Notes under the pieces: model-generated
The model's database searches: none
Told to the model about the DNA's origin: nothing
Seen by the model: the letters and a program-made list of their open reading frames with translations, nothing else
Part shown: piece by piece, positions 47,601-58,900 of the stretch
How positions within the stretch are numbered: the first letter of the stretch is position 1
Layout: every line of letters begins with the position of its first letter
Virus record (IMG/VR): IMGVR_UViG_3300028920_000001
Span: 362,961 to 426,960 of that record
Source: a virus
DNA: 64,000 bases
Reading direction: 5' to 3' (one strand)
Position numbers and translations under genes: made by a program

Positions 47601-48093
47601 CAGAGATCAACTTCCATCTGATTATGTAGCACTTCCCACATTAAGTCAGTTCTCAAATGCAGTTTTTATTTTAACCCAATCATTTCCATTTGATACTACT
47701 GATGGTGGTGGTCCTGATACACTTCATCACGGCGTGTTCATGGATGAGCTCATCATGGATATGGCTGATTCTTTAGGTAATGTGGGATTTGGTCTTCATA
47801 AGGCATGGATTATTGGTAAAGATGGTGCTGTAATTGAAGGATACTCTGATGATGCTACTTTAGAACCTGAATTTATTACTAAATCAGCTATTGAAGCTGA
47901 AAGATTGGAAAGAACAGCAAACAAAGTAGTCATTTCTTTGGATGCTGGTGTAGTTCCTGCAGACATTCCTACTAATCATTCTTTTGCTGTTTCTTATGTA
48001 GTGAATGGAGATAGAGGAGTTAAGGATATTGAAACGTCCCAGACTGAATATATCACTCCTGGTTCTCTTACCATCACATATCGACAAGCGTAA
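44614..48093 (+). CDS. Baseplate J-like wedge protein
   Basis: A 1159 aa protein. The N-terminus has Ig-like and fibronectin-III-like domains (about 10-110 and 120-180). The core at about 500-720 has the baseplate-J pattern: AEDPGAFGNIPANTL at about 521-535, then FGRDKQSN and a following helical region. A module around YKGPTDSDPDYLIV (about 840-882) is shared with the 1912 aa protein. In P2 and Mu, J joins W and I to make the wedge that rings the hub. The ribosome site is weak. The stop overlaps the next ATG by one base. Confidence 0.8.
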   Translation: MATAPQISLPDGSGTTTNLNLTSNSFDFIFTGEVDSNVIDIQININGAGFVSNPSLIELSLPNFTIPNLSASPSGLMLEKGLNTIQLRAIDIAGNVSPVSTIIVRIIPINQFEQIFPAPTAIRMERYAEHIILSWNSLQNPEEDFVFSGINFNPTLIGYNIYASTESGGSGSGYLRVNRETISTDSPTKTTEEELPADIVSIEFEDPTSEANNLHDLVIDTNIVDNITNELVEPTSSNQIQLGIAPKYRMNINIIPIREIKLYEFRHNRDDGVGNGILNSDTFSIISSEDPLYYVVTALYYDKANGQIQESRFSAEMSGAPLPLDTTIRGIRIREQDIVARDYIREVNEAQPTLSLIPGSTVREVHIEPFSNEAQKAYFLMDWIHRSKSFAAMLAIDDPNLTGTSIAVSSSNYKQNLRAALNLSSDAAVQALIDNSFDSLAQNFGEERQNRRPAKVTQTFYTTSPPSKDLIISQNAIVASSINNIAPRFRARASSVFDSDNPQAYYNPISRRYEIKVQMVAEDPGAFGNIPANTLDTIVSGATGFQTVNEEAARFGRDKQSNLGLAEAASRVLSGLDTGTEGGYLRTALGTPEVLEARVVKSGDPDMMRDYDDIRGKHIGGKVDVWVKGITERTVSETFAFQFEVARNVRFDVIDAINLIFRARDSRLSENNPIAEMLYNPSQGFGLRNQSISPTEEYDLTGVSIIDYQTIALSTSIPQPTTLVDDFVEGDYRFRSNNKFISTYQPIRRITSVIGETSGALDTTDGFTLFKTEDPLLYGESTQASDYVEINQIDDIPSGDTVAVSNEQHVMVGQFEEPLNSVGINIFTIAVYNQDRTIQYKGPTDSDPDYLIVGGSQTEPVRLLRSTDTNIENGDTISVDYEKDENFVITYVINDVLQHVQDLYSQMRHTTADVIVKQAIENPLLTEATVQLLANAEQSTTDSDIRTNVTVLTTNKGVGNSVRQSDMVAVIDDSKGVDFVVQPFSVFTLNDNALRIRDQLPSDYVALPTLSQFSNAVFILTQSFPFDTTDGGGPDTLHHGVFMDELIMDMADSLGNVGFGLHKAWIIGKDGAVIEGYSDDATLEPEFITKSAIEAERLERTANKVVISLDAGVVPADIPTNHSFAVSYVVNGDRGVKDIETSQTEYITPGSLTITYRQA

Positions 48094-48908
48094 TGGCTAT
48101 TATCCGAGTTAATTATAATACCTATGAAGATGGTGAAGAATATCGAAATAGACTAATTGATGAAGCTAATTTTCAATTTCAGGTCTTTTTAAGATTGCTA
48201 TCATCCTATTGGCAATCTACTATAGACGGGCCTAATTATACTCGTGAAATTAAAACTATGTGTATTGAGTTGGCTCGAATTAGATTAGCTCTTGAAGATA
48301 TCCAAACTGATACTTATTATAATCAGACTCGAGGCGAATTTATCTATCAAGTTTTAACTACTATTTTATTTCCAAAGAAAAATGCTCCTCGTCCTGGATT
48401 AAGTGATATTGGATTCAGAGCCTTTTTGAATGAAGTAGTGAGAATTTATTTTCAGGGGAGCATACCTGCATCAATTAAGGAGGCTGTTGAGCTCATCACA
48501 AATGGTCAGGTTATAGTAACTGAAAATTTTATAGAGACTAGAAAGCCTGGTTCTAAATTCGATATTTCGGATCAGTTTGGATTTAAGGTTGATGTGTTGA
48601 TGGAGAGTCCGAGTGATTTTGACATATTTTTAGCAGATAAGAATATAAGAGTTCTCCTTAATATCATTCGGCCAGCACATACTCTTTACAGGATTTCTTA
48701 TATTCTAGAAGATGAGTACACAGGTCAACAAGATTCTGATCCAACTGTTAATAAACCATATAAGGTTGTGGATACTTTTAGTTGGATTTTAGAAAATTAT
48801 GGCTATGAAGATTTTCGACGGTTTTTTGGCGGGATAAAAGGAATAGACTTACTTGGAATGAAGCAATCTGTGGCTGTTGTGGGCGAGGATCATAGTGGTG
48901 ACTTTTAG
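48093..48908 (+). CDS. Tail protein I-like wedge protein
   Basis: A 271 aa protein directly after the J-like gene, with an N-terminal helical region and an [16 protein letters not shown] motif near residues 190-205, similar to the PAHT motif of P2-gpI/XkdT-neighbour proteins. These link the wedge to the tail fibres. Size and order (W, J, I, fibre) fit well. Confidence 0.7.
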   Translation: MAIIRVNYNTYEDGEEYRNRLIDEANFQFQVFLRLLSSYWQSTIDGPNYTREIKTMCIELARIRLALEDIQTDTYYNQTRGEFIYQVLTTILFPKKNAPRPGLSDIGFRAFLNEVVRIYFQGSIPASIKEAVELITNGQVIVTENFIETRKPGSKFDISDQFGFKVDVLMESPSDFDIFLADKNIRVLLNIIRPAHTLYRISYILEDEYTGQQDSDPTVNKPYKVVDTFSWILENYGYEDFRRFFGGIKGIDLLGMKQSVAVVGEDHSGDF

Positions 48909-48910
48909 CC

Positions 48911-50461
48911 ATGACTGAGCAATTTATAAATGCAGCGCAGACTACTATTGATCAAGCAAGTGGGATCACTGCATTTGATTCTTCTGTTACTGTCAAAGAT
49001 GCTAGTTTATTTCCGACTGTTGCTCAATTTCGTATTCTGATTGATGATGAGTTAATGCTGGTCACTGGGGTGGCCGGTAATATCTTTAATATTACTCGTG
49101 GTATTGAGGGTACCACTCCTGCTGAACATGCCCACGGGACGCCGGTTACTCATGTTTTAACTGCCGGTGGCCTCAGTCAATGGGCGATTGACATTATTGG
49201 TCTTACCGGGCCTCAGGGGGCTACTGGAGCACCTGGTGCACCCGGTCCTCAAGGGGCAACTGGTGTTCAGGGCCCTACAGGTCCCACAGGCCCACAGGGT
49301 CTTCAGGGATATCAGGGTACTACTGGACCCCAGGGTCCACAGGGCGCTACTGGTATTCAGGGAATTCAAGGATCGCCTGGAGTCACGGGTGTTACTGGTC
49401 CTACTGGTCCTTTGGGACCAACGGGGCCCTCAGGAGGCCCGGTAGGCCCCCAAGGTAGTCCAGGTGTTACAGGTGCGACGGGACCTCAAGGAAGCCCGGG
49501 AGCTACCGGTCCTACGGGTTCACAAGGAATTCAGGGATCACCTGGCGTCCAGGGACTCATAGGTCCTCCAGGTCCTCCAGGTCCAGCTGGTTCCCAAGGT
49601 GCTACTGGTGTTCAGGGTCCTACTGGGCCTACCGGACCTGAAGGGCCTACCGGACCACAGGGTATTCAAGGTATTCAGGGTACTCCAGGTGTAACAGGAA
49701 TTCAAGGTGCAATTGGTCCAACTGGGTATACCGGTCCACAGGGAGCTACTGGCCCGACTGGTCCAGAGGGCCCTACTGGTCCTTCTGGTGGTCCTATAGG
49801 TCCAACTGGACCACAGGGAGCTACCGGTCCTACTGGTCCAGAAGGCTCGACTGGTCCTACTGGTCCTGCCGGTCCACAAGGGACAGCTGGCCTTCAAGGA
49901 CCGACTGGTGCTATTGGACCCACGGGTGGATTAGGCACTGGAGCTACGGGTCCACAAGGTTCGCCTGGAGTAACTGGAGCTACTGGTCCTACAGGACCAC
50001 AAGGATCGCCTGGAGTAACTGGACCACAAGGTGTGCAGGGAAGTCCAGGAGTAACTGGAGCTACTGGACCTACTGGACCTGCCGGAGCTCCACAGGGCAG
50101 TCCAGGTGTAACCGGTGCTATCGGTCCGCAGGGTGTAACAGGAGCTACTGGACCTGCCGGTCCGCAAGGGCAACCTTACTTACAAATTAACCAAGATATA
50201 AAGACAGCTAGCTATGTTGCGACATATGGTGAGATGATTCTTTATAATCCTGTAGCAAGCTTTTCAATCATTCTTCCTACTCCTCTTGGATATCTGGGTC
50301 AAGAAATCGGAATGAAGAATGTTACTGATTCAGTGAATAAACTTAGAGTTGCTGCTACGGGGGGAGCTCAAATTGATGGAAGTGCATACGAAGAATTAGC
50401 TTCTGCCCGGACTTCCAGAATCTATAAGAGTATTGGTACTGGTTATATAGTTATTTTGTGA
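48911..50461 (+). CDS. Collagen-like tail fibre protein
   Basis: A 516 aa protein. Residues 1-98 form a small beta domain with [19 protein letters not shown], a common phage fibre attachment motif. Residues about 99-420 are almost continuous Gly-X-Y triplets ([10 protein letters not shown] type), expected to form a collagen-like trimer. The last 95 residues or so are a globular head ending in [12 protein letters not shown], common in trimeric fibres. Position right after the I-like gene fits a fibre attached to the wedge. Confidence 0.85.
   Translation: MTEQFINAAQTTIDQASGITAFDSSVTVKDASLFPTVAQFRILIDDELMLVTGVAGNIFNITRGIEGTTPAEHAHGTPVTHVLTAGGLSQWAIDIIGLTGPQGATGAPGAPGPQGATGVQGPTGPTGPQGLQGYQGTTGPQGPQGATGIQGIQGSPGVTGVTGPTGPLGPTGPSGGPVGPQGSPGVTGATGPQGSPGATGPTGSQGIQGSPGVQGLIGPPGPPGPAGSQGATGVQGPTGPTGPEGPTGPQGIQGIQGTPGVTGIQGAIGPTGYTGPQGATGPTGPEGPTGPSGGPIGPTGPQGATGPTGPEGSTGPTGPAGPQGTAGLQGPTGAIGPTGGLGTGATGPQGSPGVTGATGPTGPQGSPGVTGPQGVQGSPGVTGATGPTGPAGAPQGSPGVTGAIGPQGVTGATGPAGPQGQPYLQINQDIKTASYVATYGEMILYNPVASFSIILPTPLGYLGQEIGMKNVTDSVNKLRVAATGGAQIDGSAYEELASARTSRIYKSIGTGYIVIL
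49205..50170 (+). repeat. Gly-X-Y (collagen-like) coding repeat
   Basis: About 320 codons of Gly-X-Y with many GPTGP, GATGP and GSPGV blocks. The DNA is repetitive (ggtcctactggt-like units) and prone to length change. Reverse-strand open frames here are artefacts of the repeat. Confidence 0.85.
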
Positions 50462-50491
50462 TCATTTGCTTTTATTTACCCGTAACGATCG

Positions 50492-52924
50492 ATGGCATTT
50501 ACAGGCCGACTCGGAACTCCAAGTAGTAAACTTGGAAATATTGTACTTGGTATCTCCGATGAACTCGGAGCTTCGATTTTTAACTGTCAAGTGCATGTTT
50601 TAACTTCTAGTCAGATTCGTGTTAGTTATACTTTTGAAGTTACCAATACTGGTCTTGATCCTGATAACTATGTACTTACAGCACTAGCTGATCCTCCTAC
50701 TGAAGCGGTTCTTCCCATAATTGAATCTATTCATTGGTATGATTCAACTCATCGGTCGGTTATTCTACAATTATCCCAGCCTTTAACTTATAACTATGGT
50801 TATTCTCTTGAATCTAATGGGGTTTATGCTAAGATTGATCATGAAGTTATTTCTGGATTCGTACGCAATTTTATAGCTAATGTTCAGGATCCTCCTCGAG
50901 CCATCGGAGCCTGGTTATCTAAACGAGGTAGAATAGATGTTAAATTTGATCGATCAGTAGGACCCACTTCTGGCTCAGCGCAATTTGAAATTGATGGAGT
51001 ACCTTTAGTTCAGGATACGTGGGCGACTGAGAATCTGCCTGAGGACACGCTGAGGCTTGACTATACAGGTACGCTTCCCGTTTCATTTACAGAATTGACT
51101 CTTGATTATATTGATGTAAGGGATGAGTCTCTTAATTATGGAACTGGCTCAATTCCGATTACATTAGCTCTTCGATCTGTATCTCCTTATGCTGAAGCTG
51201 ATGCATTACAATTGCAGTTTATTGATGCCTTTGTTATTGATATCAATTCTGATTTAATCGACACAACTACAGTTCGAGTTTTCTTTAATGGTCCTGTTTT
51301 GGATGCTGATGATACATCGAAGTGGACTATTACTCAAGATGGAGCTCATATTTGGCCAGATAGTGTTAATGATATTACAACAGCCGATGCAACAAATTTA
51401 GGTACTTTAACCGGACTTTGTGACGCCATAAGAGTCAGATTCAATGGTCATCTGACTGAATCACAAGTTCATGTTGAAAATGATGTAGAAAATAGTCTTT
51501 CTGGGTCACCTATTAGCTTAGGCCAGTGTATTGCTTTTTTGCTTATTGCTCAAACTAATTATTTAGCGCATGTAACTACTGATAGTTATCATAAATATCG
51601 TGATTCTGTTAATGTGTTTGATGCTTTGCCTATCTATGATTTACCTACTGCAATCACTGCGGCTAATACGATCAAGGCATATTATAATAGTCACATTTCA
51701 GCTACTTATCCAGTTAATTTTTCTACTTCTTACCCGACTCCAATTGATGCAATAACTGCATATGCTAGATATGGTATATCTGATCGAGTGTTTGATGTTT
51801 TAGATGCGTATACTTATTTTGCAGATTTACATCTAAATACTAAGTCATTTGATGCTCCACTTAATATTGAAGCTACGCTTACTAGTGAAGATAGTGCTAG
51901 TACTACTAATCCAGTTAATTATACTGGCAGTATTCAGGCTAGACCTTTATCTACTACAGCTCAACTAATTACTGATAGAGTTTTTCCTGATTCTCAGATC
52001 AGTCTAAGATTCGATAAAGGAATCGTAATTCAGCCTTTAGATATGGTTAAAGTATCTGGACCTGATGGGTCAGAAATTCCAAACAATTATGAAGTTTTTG
52101 CTACTTGGCCAACTGCATTATGGGCTTTGAATAATTTGATTTTCGCTTATAGTATTCATATTGATCCTTCAAATGGAGCAGGTCACTTGTCTCAAGATAC
52201 GATAAATACTATTTCATCTTTAGATTATGCTGAATTACCTATATCAAATATTATTGACTTAGCCAATTCATTTCGAGTAAAAATGACTAATCATATTACT
52301 AGTATTGTTTTTCATTATCAACTGGATGAAGACATTGTAATTACATCTCCTGCTTCTGATCTTAAATCCTTGATCAAATTGATTGGTGATCTTCAGCGTG
52401 TTTTAATTATTCACAATTCTAAACTTGGTGTCCATTCTTTTGCAGGTCGTAGAGCAATTTCTGCTCCTTTGTACGATTTTTTGGAATGCAATCTAGATTA
52501 CATGGTTGATGGAGAAACTCATCAAATTGAAGGAACTATTCAACACTATTATACAGATAATGATACTTTGATAGATCCAAATAAAATCACTTCATATTTA
52601 AATCCTATAATATTAGCACATGAATTTGATGGATTAGCTATTTTACCCTCGTTATCTTCTGCGATACCTAAAAATGGATTAGTTATTGATGAAGGAGGGG
52701 TTCAGTTTGAATCTGATGAAGTTGAAATTTATTTTTCTAAGCCTATGCGACAAATACCGTTGGATATTTCTAATTTGACTATTAGTGGAGGAAGCATACT
52801 GCAAAAGGAAGCTAGTTGGACTAATGATAGCGTGGTTTCGATACGGGTATCTAATATGGAATCTGTATCTTATACAGTTACGGCCACCGGTTTGACCGAT
52901 ATGGCTGGGAATCCGGTATACTGA
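50492..52924 (+). CDS. Fibre/adhesion-associated virion protein, 810 aa, with His/Asn-Asp repeats
   Basis: Beta-rich N-terminal and C-terminal parts flank two blocks of the helical repeat seen in the sheath and the 1997 aa protein: about residues 290-456 and 533-653. Short beta segments (FDRSVGPTSG, FDKGIVIQP, FSKPMRQIP) resemble Ig-like adhesion modules with a bulge motif F-(D/S)-K/R-x-(V/M). No enzyme motif is seen. It lies between the collagen fibre and the 1997 aa protein, so a fibre or fibre-support role is inferred. Confidence 0.65.
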   Translation: MAFTGRLGTPSSKLGNIVLGISDELGASIFNCQVHVLTSSQIRVSYTFEVTNTGLDPDNYVLTALADPPTEAVLPIIESIHWYDSTHRSVILQLSQPLTYNYGYSLESNGVYAKIDHEVISGFVRNFIANVQDPPRAIGAWLSKRGRIDVKFDRSVGPTSGSAQFEIDGVPLVQDTWATENLPEDTLRLDYTGTLPVSFTELTLDYIDVRDESLNYGTGSIPITLALRSVSPYAEADALQLQFIDAFVIDINSDLIDTTTVRVFFNGPVLDADDTSKWTITQDGAHIWPDSVNDITTADATNLGTLTGLCDAIRVRFNGHLTESQVHVENDVENSLSGSPISLGQCIAFLLIAQTNYLAHVTTDSYHKYRDSVNVFDALPIYDLPTAITAANTIKAYYNSHISATYPVNFSTSYPTPIDAITAYARYGISDRVFDVLDAYTYFADLHLNTKSFDAPLNIEATLTSEDSASTTNPVNYTGSIQARPLSTTAQLITDRVFPDSQISLRFDKGIVIQPLDMVKVSGPDGSEIPNNYEVFATWPTALWALNNLIFAYSIHIDPSNGAGHLSQDTINTISSLDYAELPISNIIDLANSFRVKMTNHITSIVFHYQLDEDIVITSPASDLKSLIKLIGDLQRVLIIHNSKLGVHSFAGRRAISAPLYDFLECNLDYMVDGETHQIEGTIQHYYTDNDTLIDPNKITSYLNPIILAHEFDGLAILPSLSSAIPKNGLVIDEGGVQFESDEVEIYFSKPMRQIPLDISNLTISGGSILQKEASWTNDSVVSIRVSNMESVSYTVTATGLTDMAGNPVY
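51361..51860 (+). repeat. His/Asn-Asp helical repeats, first block in the 810 aa protein
   Basis: About four diverged units of about 40 codons, for example D-I-T-T-A-D-A-T-N-L followed by a helix ending in F-N-G-H, then V-H-V-E-N-D. They are more degenerate than those in the 1997 aa protein. A second block lies at about 52090-52450. Confidence 0.6.
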
Positions 52925-52933
52925 GGAGGTCTC

Positions 52934-55900
52934 ATGGTTACTTTCATGGGCCTGAATTCAGTTATTGATCGGACATTATTTACCAAGCACGGTCCGATTG
53001 TTAAGAAACCTTTGAGTTTGTTAATGGGTACGGATCTCCAGATTTTATCTAGAAATGAAGTTCGGATTCCCACCGGTAATTTTAATTCTTCTGCTGTCAA
53101 TAAATTAATTGAAATTACTGGTAGTGCTGGTTTAAGAAACGATGGTGCATTTTATATTGCAGAAGTAATAAGTTCTACTCGTTTAAGACTGAGAGATACT
53201 GATTTTGATACAGTAGATACTATTGCGACTGAAGCAGATATAGTTGCTTTAGTAAATGATATTAGAATTAATTATGAAAATCACCGAACTCAAGTAACCG
53301 TAGTAAATAGTGTAATAGAAGGAATTCATGGTACTAATGATACTACTAACATAATTACTGCTCCTGTTGCAACAGATTTAACTTCTGCTATTACACTCAT
53401 TAACGATATTAAAGTGCAATTTTCTGCCCATATCATTATGATTAGTGGTACTCCACCAGTTCATAATGATGTAGATACTGAAAATGAAATCTTCTCAACT
53501 GATGCGGTTGATTTAGGTAGTGCAATTCGACTAGCTAATGAAATTCGTAGAAAGTACGAAGATCATCGACAAAATAAATTTATTCATCAGAATTCTGATT
53601 TGATTAATACTATTTCTCAATCTAATATTATTCCAACTATTGGAACCTATCCTAGTCCTTTAACCGGTCCCTTTACTTGGTTATATAAAGATCCTTTACT
53701 CGGAAAAGTAGCAAATACTCCTTATGATGTGGACGTGCTTGTTAATGGTTCACCAGCCATTGTAGATGCAGTATTTGGTTCACTTGGAGCAATAGTTTTA
53801 CAAAATAAGCCAGCTGGATCTGATACTGTTAATGTTGATTACAACTATCTTTGTAATCCTCCTTCTAGGTATTTAAGAACTAATTATCCAGGTTATGTTA
53901 CTAATCAAGCTCAAAATCGAGGGTTTTCAGGCTTACCGGAACATCGGTATCGTGCTCGTTCTCATCTAATTGATCCGCGAATTGTGGATTTAGATAGAGA
54001 TCCAGAGTTTATTGCAGATATCCAGCCATTTCGAATTGGGTGGAAGTATAAAGGGTATGAAAGACGATATTCTGCGGTTACAAACGATCCTACTACATTA
54101 CTAACTAACGTTCCTACTAATCGAACTGCATTTCCTGTTCTATTTAAACAGGTATCAGAAGTTACAATTTCTTATGATCCAGTTACTTTGCCTCAAAATG
54201 CAGTTGATCCATGGACTTTACACGGAGAGGGAGTTTTTTCATTAGCTCCTGGTGGGAATATACTAACCATTGCAGATGAAAATGAACAAGCTGGTACTGA
54301 TAGTAAGCCTCCATTCTTTTCTCATGAAGTTGATATAAAATCAGATAGTATTATAAATGCTGCTTTTAGGGCTAGGGTAATTGATGATGATAGCCTAGTT
54401 CTAGACAGGGTTTTTTCTGGTGTTGCTTTCGGTGTTTCTGATGGCCTTAAAACCATTTTAGTAGGATTCTTAATTACTGACGCTAGTAATTTATCCTCTT
54501 CAATTGCATTAGCTAATGACATTAAAGCTAAATATGAAAATCATAGGATAGATGCTCGAGCCCATAATCCAATTGACGAAATAAATGCAATCGGGGTGGT
54601 AGATGCTACCGATTTAACTTCATTGATTATTTTAATTAATGAGATTAAGAGTGAATTCAATAGTCATATTGCATTAGGAAGTGGGGTTGGCAGTGTTCAT
54701 CAGTTGTTAGATTCTGTTAATGTTGTTACTTCTTCTAATGCAGTTGATTTAAATACCGCTATTACTTTAGTTAATGAACTTCGTGATAAGTTCAATTCTC
54801 ATAGAGAAGAAATTAATGTTCATTTTGAAAATGACATACTAAATGAAGTAAAACAAGTTAAACAAGTAGGCATACTAACTAACGATGGTTTCCCTGAGAA
54901 TATAAATTCTTGGGTTTCATATGCAGTTGATTGGACTGAATTTGTTTCTTATAGAATTTTTCGAGATGTCGACGGGAATGTAGAACTCTACTTAAGTGGA
55001 TCAATTGATCCAATCATATCTGTAGATGCAGTTGATTTACAGTCACTGTCTAATATTGATGCTAGTTTTGCTAAAATTCAACAAACATTTTTTGGTTCTA
55101 TCGGGCGAGAATCTACTAGCGTCAGTCAATGGCAATTTATTCGTGTAAATATTGTTCCCACGTTGGCTGTTTTAAGTGAAGATAACAAATCAGTAAATTA
55201 CGACGCGACAGTATTACCTGAATTAGATACTACGGCTCCTTGGATTACGGTTGGGCAAGGAGGTAGTGATCGAATTATATCAGGGCCACAATTAAATGTA
55301 GACTCAGTTGCTTCAGCTTCAGATGGAGATGTCCAAGAATTGGGCCAAGCTTCCGGGGCTTATATTGGATATATCAGGCTTGAACCTATTCTATCTAGGG
55401 ACACTACAGTTAGTATCGAATTTCAAACTGAGATAGATTATTATACATTCGGGATAAATAATAAGGCTTGTGGTGTATATCTGGAAGATGGCAATCTTTC
55501 AGTTCAATTGGCTTTTTTACAATTTGATCCTATTCCTGCTACAATAACAGGTGTTATTTCTGAACCGTTTTCAATTATAGCTGGTGATAATATCGTTCTT
55601 CAACTTGGTGATACAGCACGACAAGAAATCATTTTCACATCATTTTTGAATACTGCAGCTGGAATTGCTTCATTTATTAATACCGTTCTTGGTTTTACCT
55701 TTGCTTCTGTAGTAGGAGGAAAAATACAATTTACTTCTGCAGAGGTAGGCTCGGATTCAAGTATTAACTTAATCAGTGGTAATGCTTTACTCAAATTAGG
55801 ATTTAGTGCTGGCTTGTATTCTGGTGCTGATTCTAATCCTGAACCTCGAGTATCTTGGTTTGGTGCTGATTTTCCAAACCAAGATAATCCAGTTTGGCAA

Positions 55901-58900
55901 GCTAGTGGATATCAGAGTGCTTCCATGTTTGGAAGGACTATGAGGATTACTGATACGTCAATCACTGATTATCTAGCTTATATTCAAAGTAACGATTTGA
56001 TTACTGGTGATGTTTTAGATCCTAATTCTGATTGGAAATTAGATTTTCGTCTTAATGTTTTGTCATTTTCAGCAGGAAATGTAGTTCCGGCTTCAGGTCC
56101 ATATCTTAATTTATATCCAGCCGGTGCTTTAGTCTCTATTGACGAGGGTTTGTCTGGAAAGAATATTGAAATCCATTTAGCTGTTGATGTTTCTGGTAAT
56201 TCATTCCTAAATTTGTTATCTTATGATATTTCAACTACTAGTCTTGATGTTATTTCTCAATATGCATTTAATTGGAATGATGGAAATCCACATTCATTCA
56301 ATGTTTATACTTCGAAGAATGCTGATCAGATATTAGTTTACGCTGATAGTGTAGCTCTATCTCCTTATGTTGGACCATCTCCTACTTATTCTAGTTTGAA
56401 TCCTGGATTTGCAGGTCCTTCAATCTCATTCGGTTCTGGAAGTGAACCTGTCACTGGAGTAGACTTAAAGACTTCCCGATCAGTGGTCGATTGGGAATCT
56501 GTTGCAATTTTTAGAGATAGTAAGATTAACAATCCTGATGCTCCAAATAATAGATATGTCGGAATTTATAGGGGTGGGGATGCTAGTCTGCTGAGTTCAT
56601 ATTATCTATATCAGATAGATTGGTCAGTTCCACATATTTATCGATTAGTCCGAGATCCAATTACATCTGTCGATTTATTTATTGATGGAAGTTCCATTCC
56701 ATCCATTTCTACTCCATATGATATTTTATCCCTACCGCCATTTGATTCTACATTTTTTAGACAAATTTCAAGTAACAATTCTATTGTTGGATTTGGTGCA
56801 TTTAATCCTCAAGAAATTTCTAGGTCAAGATGGTCTTTTGTCAGATATTCGATTGGAAAATTGACTTTAACTGATAGATTAATTCCACCACATCATCTTA
56901 CTAATCAAGCTAATGTAATTGCTTCTCCTGATCATGTTTATACTCAAAAATATCATAGTCATTACGGATTCAAAGTATACTCTGGTGGGACTCCTCTTGA
57001 TGATTTTATGGCAGATGAGGAAGTCGCATCTTTTACTGAATTAGGTGAGAATACTCCTCCAGTTCCGATGACTCAGGATTTGGAGTCTCGAGGAGGATTA
57101 GTTAAAACAGCAACTTCAGTCGGAAGTATTCCATCGGTAGATTTTGTTAATACTGACGGTTTTATTTCTCATCTTGAAAATGATACTTACAATACTGTTA
57201 CATCATTATCTTCGTTAGAAATTCTGGTAAACTTGGTAAATGATATTAAAATTCAATATGAAGCTCATCGAGCTACAGAATCTCCTTTTCATTTCGTTGC
57301 AGATGCAGTTAACATTGTCACTGCTGCTGATGCTACTGATCTAGCTACGGCTATTACACTGCTTGTTGATTTAAGAGCTGTAGTTAATGCTCATCGAATT
57401 GAAGGTGGAGTTCATATTGCAAATGACTTAGTAAATGTAATTACAGCTTCAACTCCTATTGATCTTGAAAGTGCTGTAATTTTAGCTAATGACATTAAAA
57501 CTCAATATGAGGCTCATCGTGATCTCGCAACTTCCCACTATCCTAGTGTAGATGAAATTAATATTGTTACAGCTCCTTCATGTGATGCATTGACTGATGC
57601 TTTAACCTTAGCTAATGAATTGAGAGAAAAATATTTACTACATGTTGTACATAGAAGCGTTCATTTAGCCAATGACACTGTAAATGTGGTATTGCCTGCA
57701 GCTGCTACCGATCAAATCACAGCTGAGGAATTGGCTAATGCATTCAAGGGAGAATTTAATGATCATCGAATTGAGGTTATAGATACTCAAAAAGTTCATA
57801 CTATGGATGATACGGTTAATATCATAACTGCCACAGATGCTGGTGATTGTAGTACACTAGCATTATTACTACATGATGCAAAATTAAACTATAATGCTCA
57901 TTTAATTGAGCCTGGTGTACACGGAGCTACTGTTTTTATCAGGATTGATCCGCCTTCTCGAGTTTTGTATGAAGGGATGAAATTCTGGGAATTTTCGAAT
58001 GAAGGGGAAGAAGCCATAGTTTCATCATTTACTGATGATAGTTGTCTCCTACCGGAAGGGATTGAACAATTTTATACTGAGTATCATAGTTTATTTTATG
58101 ATGGAGAAGTTCTTCCCGAAGATGCGGATGAGCAAGCTGTTTGGTTGTTAGCTAATGATTTAAAGGCTCAGATTAATGCTCACTATTCACAAATTGGAGT
58201 TCATCCTATTGATGATATTTGGAATCCTATTACTTCTCCTGATGCTACTGATTTAGCATCAGCCATAATTTTGCTTAATGAAATGCAAGGGGATTACAAT
58301 GCTCATTTAATTCAGATCGGGGTTCATGTAGTAAATGATACTGAAAATACCTCAATCAGTCCACCTGCTGCTGATATTGGAACAGCTTTAGCTTTAGTCA
58401 ATGAGCTTAAATATAGATACGAGTTGCATCGAATTAGTACTGTCTATCATTTAATTTCAGATATTATCAATATTGTAACTGTAGAAAATGCTCCTCCAGT
58501 GGCAGATTTGGGATGGCAATTACTGGCCGATAATCCAAGTTTTGTCAGCACTAATATTGCATCTGGAGCATTAAGATATGGAACTACCGGACTAACTAAA
58601 ACAGCTTATATTAAGGAAACCGGTCTTCCAAGTCATCCATCTTTGGATTTTGAAATTACAGTTCGAATGAGATTAAATTTATTTGCTTGTGGGTCGAATA
58701 TTGATACTGGGATTTATTTTGGATTTGTGAGTCCAATTGGTCCTGGAATAGCAGCCGGTCTCGGGTTCGATAGTGTGAGCAGTATTCCGTACGTCAAAAT
58801 TCAAGATGTTAATTCCAATACCCCGCTTTATCGAGTGCCATTTGAATGGCATGATGGTCAATTCCATACTTACAAACTAATTAAGAATACTCTGACCGAT

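Noticed and set aside
49205-50170. Regular repeats that could suggest a CRISPR array
   Set aside because: The period is nine bases or multiples of it and in coding frame, with no unique spacers of constant size.
49157-50173. Several open frames antisense to, or shifted within, the collagen-like fibre
   Set aside because: They are Ser/Thr/Arg/Trp-rich or Leu/Val-rich shadows of Gly-X-Y coding DNA, with no independent coding pattern or ribosome site.
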